35,946 nucleotides of DNA from Acidobacteriota bacterium (GCA_003165315.1 PLSX01000252.1:1381-37326); one strand, 5' to 3'; positions 25,021 to 33,789 are shown, numbered from the stretch's first letter. The notes: a model not told the origin generated them from the letters alone. Program-made: numbers and translations.

Positions 25021-25046
25021 TTTATGCCTAAACGATGGAGTTGGCC

Positions 25047-25076
25047 ATTAAGTCCTAGACATTATGTCCTAGACAA
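25047..25076 (-). promoter_or_regulatory. Candidate promoter with direct repeats upstream of the sigma-54 activator
   Basis: On the minus strand TTGTCT and CTTAAT are 18 bases apart. The 10-mer GTCCTAGACA (plus strand) is repeated at 25052-25061 and 25066-25075, so the repeats cover the promoter spacer and could be an operator. The boxes match consensus only 4 of 6 each. Confidence 0.35.
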
Positions 25077-25165
25077 AAAATCATGATATTTCGTCCCCAT
25101 CATATCACGTGGGACATTTAGGCGAGATCATCACCGTTCAGCAGCAGGAAGTGCGATTCCCCAGT

Positions 25166-26845
25166 CTACATTCCGTCATAATGGGGTCCACCGCCCCCTT
25201 CAGGCGGAACCCAGGAGATAATCTGGTAGGGATCCGCGATATCACAAGTTTTGCAATGGACGCAATTGGAGGCATTGATCTTTAAGTGTGCGCCGGATCC
25301 ACCCCGATTGTCTTCCATTTCGTATACTGCGGCGGGACAGAAATATTGGCAGGGGTTGCCGTATTCAACCGTGCATCGATGGTTGCAAATATCGAAGTCG
25401 GCGATCTTCAAGTGGCAAGGCTGATCTTCCTCATGACTAGTGCCAGAGTGGAAGACATCCGAGAGCTTATCAAAGGTCAGCTTGCCGTTTGGTTTGATCT
25501 TCTCCTGAGCATTCCCCGCGCACTGGGCGAGGCGACGCATGTGCTTATAGCCGGGAGTAGCCGCATAGCGTGCGTGCAATCCTCGGCCGCCGGTTAGAAA
25601 TTGCAAGCCGCCATGTACTACACCCCCGATGAATCCGTCCTCGAACCCCTGGTGATAATTGCGAACCTTCCAAAGCTCGTCATGTACCCAGCTTTTCCGC
25701 CAGCGGTCTTCAAAATTGTTTAAGGTGGCGGCGGAATAATCTTCTTTGCGCAAGGCATCAAAAACTGTTTCCGCCGCGAGCATTCCGGTCTTCATCGCAA
25801 GGTGAATTCCCTTCAAGCGTTGCGAGTTAAGGAATGCGGCGGAATCGCCAATCAGCAGTGCGCCGTCAACGGCCGTATTGGGAATCGAGAAGTAACCGCC
25901 TTCCGGAAGGGTCTTGGCGCCATAGCGGAGCATCTGCCCCCCCTCCAGCAACTTGCTCAGCCAGGGATGGGTCTTAAACTGCTGAAAGGCATTATGGGGA
26001 TCAAAGCGCGGGTCTTGATAGTCGAGGCCTGAAACCAGGCCCACGGAGAGAAGCGTTTCCGAAATCGCATACACAAAGCCGCCGCCAAACTGCCGTGTGT
26101 TAAGGGGCCAGCCGGCAGTATGTACGACGTGGCCCTTGGCGATACGGCCGGCGGGAATTTCCCAAAGTTCTTTTACCCCCAAGGCGTATGTCTGGGGATT
26201 ACGTCCTGCATCAAGCCCCAATTTGGCAATCAAGGGCTTTGCTAACGACCCGCGCGTGCCCTCGGCGAATACTGTGATCTTCGCTCGGATATCGATGCCC
26301 GGCTGAAAGTTTGGCTTGGGGTGGCCCGCATGATTGAGACCCTTATCGTCCGTGCGCACGCCGACAACGCCCGTTCCTTCGTAAAGAACTTCGGTACCGC
26401 CGAAACCCGCAAATAGGCTTAGACCTGCTTCCTCGGCTTGCTCGCCCATCCACTTCACCAGCTTATTGATGGAGACGATATAGTTGCCGTGGTTACGAAG
26501 GAACGGGGGATCGATGGGCAATTTCCACTGCCGACTTTCGGTGAAGAAAAAAACGGAGTCGCCAGTGACGGGAGTGTCAACCGGCGCGCCCTGCTGTTTG
26601 AAATCGGGAACAAGTTCAAGGAGTGCCCGGGGATCGAGAACTGCTCCGGAAAGGCAGTGCGTCCCAATCTCGCCTGCCTTCTCAATGACGTAAACATTCT
26701 CCGCCTTGAGGGCCTGGCCTGATTTTGAATTTTCGTTGTGGGATTTTAGAAGCTGCGCCAACCGCAAGGCACAACTAAGTCCGGCTGGACCTGCGCCTAC
26801 GATGAGTACATCGGTTTCGAGCGTCTCACGCTCGACTTCCGCCAT
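25166..26845 (-). CDS. Electron transfer flavoprotein-ubiquinone oxidoreductase (ETF-QO)
   Basis: About 559 residues from ATG 26845 (GAGGGA upstream), the normal length for the family. The N-terminal FAD site is TDVLIVGAGPAGLSCALRLA. GTHCLSGAVLDPRAL, KLVKWMGEQAEEAG and GDSAAFLNSQRLKGIHLAMK are typical ETF-QO segments. The C-terminal 4Fe-4S ferredoxin-like domain includes CTVEYGNPCQYFCPAAVYE and NCVHCKTCDIADPYQIISWV. The enzyme passes electrons from ETF (fed by acyl-CoA and other dehydrogenases) to membrane quinone. No etfAB genes are in the window. The extra 32 codons of the longer frame have no family counterpart. Confidence 0.95.
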   Translation of the reverse strand: MAEVERETLETDVLIVGAGPAGLSCALRLAQLLKSHNENSKSGQALKAENVYVIEKAGEIGTHCLSGAVLDPRALLELVPDFKQQGAPVDTPVTGDSVFFFTESRQWKLPIDPPFLRNHGNYIVSINKLVKWMGEQAEEAGLSLFAGFGGTEVLYEGTGVVGVRTDDKGLNHAGHPKPNFQPGIDIRAKITVFAEGTRGSLAKPLIAKLGLDAGRNPQTYALGVKELWEIPAGRIAKGHVVHTAGWPLNTRQFGGGFVYAISETLLSVGLVSGLDYQDPRFDPHNAFQQFKTHPWLSKLLEGGQMLRYGAKTLPEGGYFSIPNTAVDGALLIGDSAAFLNSQRLKGIHLAMKTGMLAAETVFDALRKEDYSAATLNNFEDRWRKSWVHDELWKVRNYHQGFEDGFIGGVVHGGLQFLTGGRGLHARYAATPGYKHMRRLAQCAGNAQEKIKPNGKLTFDKLSDVFHSGTSHEEDQPCHLKIADFDICNHRCTVEYGNPCQYFCPAAVYEMEDNRGGSGAHLKINASNCVHCKTCDIADPYQIISWVPPEGGGGPHYDGM

Positions 26846-26961
26846 GATTTTGACTCCCTCGAGAAAGTTGGAAGGGCTCAGGCTGCCCCTGCCGATCGGA
26901 TCTGCTCCAGTACTTGGGTGGGGCTGGGGAAAGAAGCTCAAGATTAGCCGCCCGCGGCGGA

Positions 26962-27690
26962 CTATGGAGTCAAGCTGGCGATATCCTGCTTGACGGCCTG
27001 CGCCACCGTGGCGTTGGAGGCGAATTCCTTTTCCACTCGCTCATAGATCTGGCGCGCCTGTGCCGGCTGTGACTCGCGGTAAGCGTCTGCCATGGCCAGC
27101 AGAGCACTGGCTTTGGGAATAGTGACGGTGGGGTGATCGGCCAACTCCTGATAGAGCTTGACCGCCTCCCGCGTCTTCCCGGAATTTGCCAATTCACCCG
27201 CAAGAGCGAATTTCGCCATGGCGGCAACTTCAGCGTCACTGCCCTGGCTTGCTTCCGTCAAGGTCTGGACTGCCCCGGAGTGATCGCCCAGAAGCGACTG
27301 GCAAACTCCCACCTGGTAATTTGCAATGGCCACAGCCTTGGGCCTTGGGGGCATCTTGTACTTATCGAGGATGGCATTGAATTGCTGAAGAGCTTTCTTG
27401 TATTTTTCCTGCGCCGTGGGATAGGCGGCACCTTCAGGATCATTCTGGCCGGGCGTTGGTTGGCCCACTGACGCACGGAATGTAGCGAGCGCTTCACCCA
27501 AATCGGCGTTGGCGCCTGCTTCCTGGCGGTCGGTGTAATACTTCAGGCCGCCGGCCAACCCCACAACCGCAACCACGATGATGGCGATCGTTATAACTTC
27601 CTGGTAGTGGTGCTTAATATATTCTTCCACGCTGACAAGCGTGTCTTTAAATTCGTTTTGCTTTAATTGATGGCGGTGCTGACGGTCCAC
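26962..27690 (-). CDS. Membrane-anchored tetratricopeptide-repeat protein (YfgM-like)
   Basis: About 242 residues from GTG 27690, which follows AAGGAG with 7-base spacing; this beats the ATG at 27732. A cytoplasmic basic N-terminus (VDRQHRHQLKQNEFKDTL, V read as Met) precedes one transmembrane helix (VITIAIIVVAVVGLAGGL). A periplasmic domain of TPR-like helical hairpins follows (AIANYQVGVCQSLLGDHSGA, AKFALAGELANSGKTREAVK, ALLAMADAYRESQPAQARQI). This topology matches YfgM/BamD-like helper proteins that work near the translocon. It lies 116 bases upstream of ETF-QO on the same strand. Confidence 0.8.
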   Translation of the reverse strand: MDRQHRHQLKQNEFKDTLVSVEEYIKHHYQEVITIAIIVVAVVGLAGGLKYYTDRQEAGANADLGEALATFRASVGQPTPGQNDPEGAAYPTAQEKYKKALQQFNAILDKYKMPPRPKAVAIANYQVGVCQSLLGDHSGAVQTLTEASQGSDAEVAAMAKFALAGELANSGKTREAVKLYQELADHPTVTIPKASALLAMADAYRESQPAQARQIYERVEKEFASNATVAQAVKQDIASLTP

Positions 27691-27960
27691 AGTCTGGCTC
27701 CTTCCGAATGCTGATCCCTGCCATCTTAGCAACCCACTGTAAAGGCGTCAATTGCTGCATGAGCTGCTGTCACGGCTATTCGCTTCTGTAGAGGGTATCT
27801 TTAGCCATTGATGGCAGGACGTTCCGGTCCGCCCAATTTTGCAGATTTCGACAATTTGGCGCCATTACCTCTACGGGCCAGATACTCTTCTTAATGAACG
27901 GGGGGCTGATTGGTTTGCTTCGGATGGGTAGCAGGAAAGAAGATCCTGTAAAGTGCCCTA

Positions 27961-27994
27961 AAACAAAAACGAGGGGGAAGAACTCTCCCCCCTC
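27961..27994 (-). terminator. Intrinsic terminator, minus strand
   Basis: On the minus strand a G-rich/C-rich stem (GAGGGGG with CCCCCTC) is followed by GTTTTTGTTT. It ends a transcript coming from the right, where no conventional gene lies, pointing to a small RNA or tiny gene. Confidence 0.65.
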
Positions 27995-28013
27995 CAAGCG
28001 TCGGGTCTTGGGT

Positions 28014-28094
28014 CTAAACTCCGAGCCGCCGCTGGCTACCCTCTAGGTTTGTCCGGCGTCGACCCGTTCGCCTATAGAGCAAGCTGGATTCCAT
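28014..28094 (-). CDS. Possible 26-residue Arg-rich peptide (or part of a small RNA)
   Basis: ATG 28094 to TAG 28014-28016, reading MESSLLYRRTGRRRT then NLEGSQRRLGV. The stop lies 20 bases before a good intrinsic terminator, so the stretch is probably transcribed. The Shine-Dalgarno is weak (AGG about 11 bases upstream), so a non-coding RNA is an equal alternative. A TTAACA/CATAAA pair about 18 bases apart lies upstream near 28110-28145 as a possible promoter. No family is recognised. Confidence 0.35.
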   Translation of the reverse strand: MESSLLYRRTGRRRTNLEGSQRRLGV

Positions 28095-28250
28095 TTGCAG
28101 GCCTATTTCTTTTATGCTGAGAATAACGATAACTTGTTAAGACTCAGCCGTTTTCACTTCTCGCCTTCCGTAAAGGGCTTTCTCAAAAAGCAGAAAAGCT
28201 ATCGATTTCTATATTTGAAATCCCAAATACAGAATATTGAAAAACCTCTG

Positions 28251-28269
28251 GCATAGCTATTTGCTATGC
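28251..28269. repeat. Perfect 7-bp inverted repeat
   Basis: GCATAGC (28251-28257) and GCTATGC (28263-28269) flank TATTT. It lies about 210 bases upstream of the PHP phosphatase start and could be an operator. Confidence 0.35.
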
Positions 28270-28479
28270 AGTCCAATGTTCAAAAGCTAAACCTGTTGAC
28301 GAATGCGTCCGCTGGCGTGCTATCCTTAGACCTCAAGAAACCGAGCAGGTCCTTGGGTATTGGCGGGTTATGGCGCCGGAGGGCCGCAGGTGGAAGGGCA
28401 TCCTCACGGCACAAATCTTCCCTGCTTATGGAACAAGGGACATTGCGCCGCTTGCGTACAGATTCCCCAGGCCCCAGAT

Positions 28480-29268
28480 ATGATTGACATCCATTCCCAT
28501 CCATTACCTGGCGTTGATGATGGCGCAAGGTCCTTTGAGGTGGCCATCGAAATGTGCCAGCTTTCGGCGGAGGATGGGGTGACGCATCTGGTGGCGACGC
28601 CGCATAGCAATTACACCTATACCTTCGACCCTGGTCTTAACCGGCAATTACTATCCGAACTCCAGGAAAAAGTTGGCGATAAACCCAAGTTGCTTCTGGG
28701 ATGCGACTTTCATCTTTCTTACGACAACATCCAAATCTGCGCGCAGAACTCCAAAGATTTCACCATTAACCAAACTTCATACCTCTTGGTGGAGCTTCCG
28801 GATCAGTTCATTCCCGACCACATCAGCCGTGTGTATTACGATATTCAGGTAGCGGGCCTGAAGCCAATTGTGACGCACCCGGAGCGGAACGCCCTGATTC
28901 AGCGCAAGCCGGAGCTGGTGGAGCAATGGGTTTCAATCGGATGCCTGGTGCAGGTGACGGCGCAATCTTACACGGGAGGGTTTGGTTCCAAAGCGCGTAA
29001 GTTCTCCGAAAAGCTCCTCAACGAAGGACTGGTCCACTTTTTTGCCAGCGACGCCCACGACGTGAAGAGACGCCCGCCCATTCTCTCTGAGTGCTATGAG
29101 AAATTGGCCAAAGAACGGGGAGAGGAGTTCGCGAACCTGGTAATGCGGCAGAATCCGGAGGCGGTAATCAACGGCCTCCCCATGCCTCCCCAGCCGGATT
29201 GGACCGGAACCAATGAGGATGCCGGCGTAAGAAAGCGAAGTTGGTACTCCTTCCTATTGGGCAGGTAA
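28480..29268 (+). CDS. PHP-family tyrosine phosphatase (CpsB/YwqE/Wzb-like)
   Basis: About 262 residues from ATG 28480, the family start (MIDIHSHPLPGVDDGARS). The metal-binding PHP motifs are all present: HSH near the N-terminus, ATPHSN, GCDFHLS, THPERN and the final SDAHD. Such enzymes dephosphorylate the tyrosine kinase that controls polysaccharide chain length and export. No kinase (Wzc/CpsD) or glycosyltransferase gene lies in the window, so the partner must be elsewhere. There is no clear Shine-Dalgarno. The longer frame from TTG 28360 adds 40 residues unlike the family. Confidence 0.88.
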   Translation: MIDIHSHPLPGVDDGARSFEVAIEMCQLSAEDGVTHLVATPHSNYTYTFDPGLNRQLLSELQEKVGDKPKLLLGCDFHLSYDNIQICAQNSKDFTINQTSYLLVELPDQFIPDHISRVYYDIQVAGLKPIVTHPERNALIQRKPELVEQWVSIGCLVQVTAQSYTGGFGSKARKFSEKLLNEGLVHFFASDAHDVKRRPPILSECYEKLAKERGEEFANLVMRQNPEAVINGLPMPPQPDWTGTNEDAGVRKRSWYSFLLGR

Positions 29269-29362
29269 GAAAGCCGGCAAATGGCCAATTTCTGATTTAA
29301 TTTCCGCGCAGCAAGTCGATTCGGATCAATTCGCCCAGCTAATCCACCGGATCAGCACGAAA

Positions 29363-29908
29363 TTAGTTTTCGCTCGACTTCTTGAGATTCAGGAAGTGGG
29401 GAGGCGGGCGCGACCATCTGTTCAGAAACGCATCGATTTTGCCCACGTTGTATTTCTTTCCGTGCTCGAAAGGATGCGTGGGCTGCGAATGCAGAAGGAC
29501 TCCCTTGGAATCCAGGACAAAGAAGTGCGGATAATCGGCAATCTTGGGATACTTGGAAAGAAATGCCTCGTTGTTGTTTTCCTTGCTGTAATTGACTTTC
29601 AGAGTCACGAAATTGGTGTCGCGGGTCTTTCGCAGTTGGGGATGACTATTAAAGGTCTCGTCCATAATATTGCAATAGACGCACCAGTCGCCGCCGACCT
29701 CCAGCAAAATCCGTTTATCCAATTTGGTGGCTAATGCAATCGTGTCTTGAAGATCTTTGGCGGGGTCCCTTGTCTCGTCATAGGTGGCGGCCGCCTTGGG
29801 AGCGGGCGGTAGAGGAGTTTTGTCGTGTTTGGCGCTTGCAGAGAGGGCGACCAGCAGACACAGTGCAAACGCCACATGCGATTTCATGATCAACTTCGGA
29901 CTTGGCAT
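29363..29908 (-). CDS. Secreted thioredoxin-like protein
   Basis: About 181 residues from ATG 29908, which follows a strong AGGAGG with 6-base spacing. The signal peptide is SHVAFALCLLVALSASA. The thioredoxin fold follows, with ILLEVGGDWCVYC (C76 and C79, a CxxC active site) and a cis-Pro region ADYPHFFVLDSKG. It belongs to the thioredoxin_7/DsbD-gamma-like group that acts on disulfides in the periplasm. No redox partner is adjacent. Confidence 0.85.
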   Translation of the reverse strand: MPSPKLIMKSHVAFALCLLVALSASAKHDKTPLPPAPKAAATYDETRDPAKDLQDTIALATKLDKRILLEVGGDWCVYCNIMDETFNSHPQLRKTRDTNFVTLKVNYSKENNNEAFLSKYPKIADYPHFFVLDSKGVLLHSQPTHPFEHGKKYNVGKIDAFLNRWSRPPPHFLNLKKSSEN

Positions 29909-30028
29909 GGCAAGCCTCCTGGGACAATAGCCTGTAAGCATTTCACATGCATACTCAAATCAAATCCATCCGTTTTCGCGTCATGCAAGGCTTCATAGAA
30001 GTGCCCCCTGCGTTCTGCGATGGCCTGG

Positions 30029-30700
30029 TTACGTCTGCACCAGCCCTTTCTTAACAGCGAACAAAACAAGTTCAGCCGTGCGATGGAGGTCCAGCGTATC
30101 CATGACGCGGGCCCTATGGACGGCTACCGTGTTGACGCTGATGTTGAGCAGTACTGCAATTTCTTTATTGGATTTTCCCTGGGCGATGAGTTGCAACACT
30201 TCTTTTTCCCGAAGGGTCAGGCGTTCGTAGGGGTCCTGCGTGTCATCCTGGAAAGATCCTGTTTTCATGCTCTCAAGCACGATGTGAGAAATGCCCGGGC
30301 TGAAATAGGCCTGACCTTCGGCCAGCGCCCTCACCGCCCGGTTCAGGTCAACTTCAATCGCATTCTTCAGCATGTAACCCTTGGCGCCGAGCTCAAATGC
30401 TTTGCGAATGTAGGCATCATTGGAAAACATGCTGAGAATGAGAATTTTGATTTTGGGATTATCCTTCAGGATTTCCGCCGTGGCTTCCAAACCACCGAGC
30501 TCCGGCATGGAAAGGTCCATCACCACGATGTCGGGCTTCAGATTTTTGCACAATTCCATGGCTTCCAGCCCTGTCCGGGCCTCTCCCACCACAGCGATCT
30601 CAGGATCGTCTTCCAACATGCGGCGGAATCCCTGCCGCACCAGGGTGTGATCGTCAGCAAGCAGGACACGAATCTTCTTTCCGGTATCGGGTGTTTCCAT
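30029..30700 (-). CDS. NarL/FixJ-family response regulator
   Basis: A 223-residue protein. The receiver has D16-D17, phospho-acceptor D62 (DIVVMDLSMP) and K112 (YMLKNA). The C-terminal LuxR-type HTH has LTLREKEVLQLIAQGKSNKEI and VNTVAVHRARVMDTLDLHR. The start lies 3 bases after the histidine kinase stop, so this is its cognate regulator. Target genes cannot be told from the sequence. Confidence 0.93.
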   Translation of the reverse strand: METPDTGKKIRVLLADDHTLVRQGFRRMLEDDPEIAVVGEARTGLEAMELCKNLKPDIVVMDLSMPELGGLEATAEILKDNPKIKILILSMFSNDAYIRKAFELGAKGYMLKNAIEVDLNRAVRALAEGQAYFSPGISHIVLESMKTGSFQDDTQDPYERLTLREKEVLQLIAQGKSNKEIAVLLNISVNTVAVHRARVMDTLDLHRTAELVLFAVKKGLVQT

Positions 30701-30703
30701 GGC

Positions 30704-32200
30704 TTAGTTCATCTCCTCGGAACGAAGCTGCAAAGAGGGCCGCCGTAGGGGGATGCGGACGCTAACAGTGGTTCCTTTGTTGGGCGCGGACCGAATTGAG
30801 AGCGAGCCTTGAAGGTGCTCGGCGCGCTCGCGCATGCCCATCAGCCCGATGCCCTGGCCGGCGGCCCGCTTCATTTCCGGACTGGTTTCAAAGCCTTTAC
30901 CATTATCGCGGATTTCAAGCTCCAACTGGTTATCTTTTTCTCTCAGCATGACCCACGCTTCACGTGCCCCGGAGTGCTTCGTTACATTGCTGAGCGCTTC
31001 CTGCATGATGCGATAGACATGAATCGCCGCCTCGGGGGGGAACAATCCGTCAGCAAGTTTCCCCTCGTAATGCACATCCACACCCGTCTGACGGGAGTAT
31101 TGCTCCGCAAACCAACCGAGCGTTTGTTGGAGGCCGAAGTCATCAAGAATGGCGGGGCGGAAAATTTGCGACCCGTCGCGTACGCTCTGCAAGGTGTCTT
31201 CAACAATCTTCTTGACCTCGCGCACGTCCTGCGCAAAGGCCGGTTCTGTAGAATCCGCTCTTCTCCCGGCGCGAGCCAGCATAACGCCAATCGCGGTCAG
31301 AATCTGCCCAAAATGGTCGTGCAGGTCGCGCGCCACCTGGCGCAACGTTTGCTCCTGCACTTCAATTAGTTTCCAGGAAAGCATCCGCAGTTGCTCCGAC
31401 TGCGATTGCAATTTTTCCGCCAGATGGTGCAGCCTCTCGAACGTCTTGCGGTTGGCCTGCAGCGTGTAAAGTCCCGTGCCCAACGCGACAAGGAAAAGGA
31501 CACCAATCAACAGCAAGATGTTATTGGAAACATGCGCGTAAACCAAGATGACGCGCTGGCCCGCCTCCTCTTGCGCATGGTCATTCAGGTTGAGCAGTCG
31601 CGAAACGACGCTTGAAATCGTTTGGTGCTGTTCCTCCAGTTGCGACCGAATCAGGTAGCGCGCCGAATCCTCATGGCCCTGATCCGCCAACATGAAGGCT
31701 TCATCGGAGAGCTGCCAAAAGTTATCGAGGATGTCACGCAGTTGCCGCCGTAGCGCATCGCCTTCCGGAGTGCTCTGGGCAAACTGTGCTTCCAGAGCCA
31801 GCCGGTTGTTCATGTCCTCGTGCAAGCCTGAGAATTTGCCTTTCCAATAGAAAATCGGGTAGCGGCTTTCCGGAAGCGTCATGTCGCGAAGCGAAACCGC
31901 AAGCTGATAAGTGTCATCCTGCAAGCCAAGAAGCTGAAGCGAATCCTTGCGATTCTTCTGCACCACGTTGACCTGGTAATTCTGAAGCCAGCGGATTTCG
32001 TGGATGGTATACGAGGCAAAAATGACGAAGATCGCAAGGGTCACGCACAATCCCAGCCACAGACGCCGTGTCGGCGAGGGGATTTCACTTAGGAGATCGT
32101 GCTCCAGCAAAGGCGGGCGCGGACCTTGGCCTTGATTTCCAGCAACGGAGGCTCTTGCCAGTTCGTTGGTTTCATCCTGCATAAGAAGGTTGGCGTCCAT
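30704..32200 (-). CDS. NarX/DesK-type sensor histidine kinase with periplasmic helical sensor
   Basis: A 498-residue protein. A first membrane helix (LGLCVTLAIFVIFASYTI, about 48-67) is followed by a helical periplasmic domain of about 150 residues, resembling CHASE3/four-helix-bundle sensors. A second helix follows (NILLLIGVLFLVALGTGLY, about 225-245), then a coiled linker. The HisKA_3 dimerisation domain carries the phospho-His in LRQVARDLHDHFGQIL. The ATPase domain has EALSNVTKHSGA, EIRDNGKGFE and GIGLMGMRERAEHL. It pairs with the downstream NarL-type regulator. The 32201-32330 region should carry the promoter. Confidence 0.92.
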   Translation of the reverse strand: MDANLLMQDETNELARASVAGNQGQGPRPPLLEHDLLSEIPSPTRRLWLGLCVTLAIFVIFASYTIHEIRWLQNYQVNVVQKNRKDSLQLLGLQDDTYQLAVSLRDMTLPESRYPIFYWKGKFSGLHEDMNNRLALEAQFAQSTPEGDALRRQLRDILDNFWQLSDEAFMLADQGHEDSARYLIRSQLEEQHQTISSVVSRLLNLNDHAQEEAGQRVILVYAHVSNNILLLIGVLFLVALGTGLYTLQANRKTFERLHHLAEKLQSQSEQLRMLSWKLIEVQEQTLRQVARDLHDHFGQILTAIGVMLARAGRRADSTEPAFAQDVREVKKIVEDTLQSVRDGSQIFRPAILDDFGLQQTLGWFAEQYSRQTGVDVHYEGKLADGLFPPEAAIHVYRIMQEALSNVTKHSGAREAWVMLREKDNQLELEIRDNGKGFETSPEMKRAAGQGIGLMGMRERAEHLQGSLSIRSAPNKGTTVSVRIPLRRPSLQLRSEEMN

Positions 32201-32330
32201 CCCCGCGGCATAGCGATGCCTTCATTCCGCAGGTTGCGTATAAGTTATCCCAAGGCAAGGATTGCGGCAACCCGTAATGGAATGGAATGGGCTGGGCGTG
32301 GGCGCCCTTTTCGCTGGGCTCCAGCCCTCA

Positions 32331-32350
32331 TTTCTCAACCTATTGAGAAA
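32331..32350. repeat. Perfect 8-bp inverted repeat upstream of the NarX-type kinase gene
   Basis: TTTCTCAA (32331-32338) and TTGAGAAA (32343-32350) flank CCTA. Its position, about 130-150 bases upstream of the kinase start, suits an operator for the cognate regulator. Confidence 0.35.
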
Positions 32351-32841
32351 GATGCCAAGGCTAAGGGCTTACTTATTGCCGCTAACTATTTTTGTTTTCT
32401 AGAAAAATTAACGGAAATGCAGATAAGTCACTCGTTTACAATTAGTTCCCAGCGTTGCAAGAAATCGATTTTTGCTGGGTCCTTTGTTTTAAATAACTTC
32501 TTGGCTTCGCTCGGGCCGTGCTGGGCCTGCCGAAGCGAGCCTGGGTGACAGTTTCGCAAGTGCCGGGAAGTTATATTTTCGGACTGAGTGCGGACGCGAA
32601 GCTCTGATGGAGTGTGGCAGGCGTGGCGCGAAAGGGTGGATTTCAGGGAGTTCCCGGGTTCTACAACGCATCGGGCCGGAGTGTTGACTCGGGGTTTCAG
32701 CAGGCACATGCGAGTGCCTCAAGGGGATCTGCCCTGACAGTATATACAGTAGCCTACCATTTCTCAACAAACACAATGTCCGATGCCACGGGCACGGCAT
32801 GCGGTCCGTCCCAGCGCATTGCCGGGGGACGGTGAACCAAG

Positions 32842-32886
32842 GCATTGCAATTGAGCTTTAACATAATCCTGGAAATCAAGAGCGGA
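32842..32886 (-). pseudogene. Remnant of a second copy of the pabC C-terminus
   Basis: The minus strand reads ALDFQDYVKAQLQ, matching AVAFQNYVKAHLQ at the end of the intact aminotransferase just upstream. In the 33 aligned bases, four of the codon differences are synonymous, showing both were once coding. No homology extends further on either side, so this is a decayed fragment, probably of a tandem duplicate. Confidence 0.45.
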
Positions 32887-32922
32887 CCTGTTCTCTAGTG
32901 GCTGCAGCTTCTGACAAGGAAG

Positions 32923-33789
32923 TCAGGACCGAGAACTATGGGCGTGCTGCAAATGAGCTTTGACGTAATTCTGAAACGCCACCGCCAGCTCATTCGTTAC
33001 TTTCCCTGGTGATGGATATTTCCAGTTTGGCTGGATGCTTCCTACGCCGGCGACTTCGCGCGTGGTGGAACTGATAAAAACTTCGTCCGCTGAATCCAGA
33101 TCTTTGGGAACAAGGTCCTGTTCCCTCAAGGTGTATCCCGTCGCCGGAATAATCTCCAGAAGGGCATCGCGAGTTATTCCCGGCAGGCATCCGGAGCTTA
33201 AGGGCGGGGTTAGAATCTCGCGCCCGTGCACCAGGAAAACATTGGCCGATGTGCATTCGGCGATGTGGCCCTGCTCGTTTAACAGCAGCGCGTCGTCATA
33301 GCCTTCGCCGTGCACGCGTTCCAGTGTGCCGGCATTCTGCACCCAGGAGAGCATCTTGGCTCCCGCCAATTTCCCATGGGAGAATATCCCATCGGGAATC
33401 AGGAAGAGTTTATGCGAGGCGGGCCACACGGAGAGTTCTTTGGTAAAAATCAGCAGGTCGGTGGGTGGGCATCCGGGGGCGTCGGCCCACATTCCCCCAT
33501 GATTCTTGATGAAGGAGAGCCGGGCTGCGCATTCCTGCCGCCCATTTGCGGCGGCAAGTTTTACAATGGCGTTGCAAACCGCCTCCTGCTCGTAATCGAG
33601 CGAAATCCCAAGCCGTTCCGCGTCATGCGCCATCCGGTGCCAATGCCGGTCAAACGCGAATGGCACTCCCCGATAAATGCGTAATGTGGTGAAGACGCCC
33701 CAGCCCATTAGCAGGCCCATCTGCCCGGGAGAAAGCCGGGCTTCCGCCAGGTGAATAATCCGGTCGTTATGATATATAAGGGAATCCAT
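32923..33789 (-). CDS. pabC: Class IV aminotransferase, probable aminodeoxychorismate lyase
   Basis: A 288-residue PLP enzyme of fold type IV. GWGVFTTLRIYRGVPFAFDRHW is the typical N-terminal segment. KLAGAKMLSWVQ contains the likely PLP lysine, EQGHIAECTSANVFLV the cofactor-binding Glu, and GCLPGITRDALLEI the phosphate-binding region. Adjacent pabB indicates the folate-pathway activity (4-amino-4-deoxychorismate to p-aminobenzoate plus pyruvate). By sequence alone a branched-chain or D-amino-acid aminotransferase cannot be excluded. It follows pabB by 91 bases on the same strand. Confidence 0.8.
   Translation of the reverse strand: MDSLIYHNDRIIHLAEARLSPGQMGLLMGWGVFTTLRIYRGVPFAFDRHWHRMAHDAERLGISLDYEQEAVCNAIVKLAAANGRQECAARLSFIKNHGGMWADAPGCPPTDLLIFTKELSVWPASHKLFLIPDGIFSHGKLAGAKMLSWVQNAGTLERVHGEGYDDALLLNEQGHIAECTSANVFLVHGREILTPPLSSGCLPGITRDALLEIIPATGYTLREQDLVPKDLDSADEVFISSTTREVAGVGSIQPNWKYPSPGKVTNELAVAFQNYVKAHLQHAHSSRS

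Larger units (their letters stand above)
27691..28479. other. Long intergenic region with a terminator, a possible tiny gene and an inverted repeat
   Basis: This holds the promoter side of the TPR gene, the minus-strand terminator at 27961-27994 and its candidate transcript up to about 28094. It also holds an AT-rich stretch at 28100-28250 and the inverted repeat at 28251-28269. The plus-strand frames that run into the PHP phosphatase gene from 28266 and 28360 have no family support. Confidence 0.45.
32201..32922. other. Intergenic region with inverted repeats and a gene remnant
   Basis: No credible complete gene. It contains the 8-bp inverted repeat at 32331-32350, an AT-rich stretch at 32380-32500, GC-rich repeat-like DNA at 32505-32545 and the decayed pabC tail at 32842-32886. 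Confidence 0.45.

Noticed and set aside
28252-28269. Plus-strand TGGC...TTGCT resembling a sigma-54 promoter upstream of the PHP phosphatase
   Set aside because: GG and GC are 11 rather than 10 bases apart, and sigma-54 spacing is strict. The sequence is explained by the inverted repeat at 28251-28269.
28360-28479. N-terminal extension of the PHP phosphatase from TTG 28360
   Set aside because: The family starts at MIDIHSHPLPG. The extension is Gly/Arg/Cys-rich and without similarity to family members.
30020-30748. Long open frame antisense to the NarL-type regulator
   Set aside because: It mirrors the regulator gene, which has full family motifs. The antisense product has no recognisable domain.
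32505-32545. GCTTCG/CGAAGC repeat-like stretch as a terminator
   Set aside because: The arms do not pair well in register and no T-run follows. It is more likely repeat debris.
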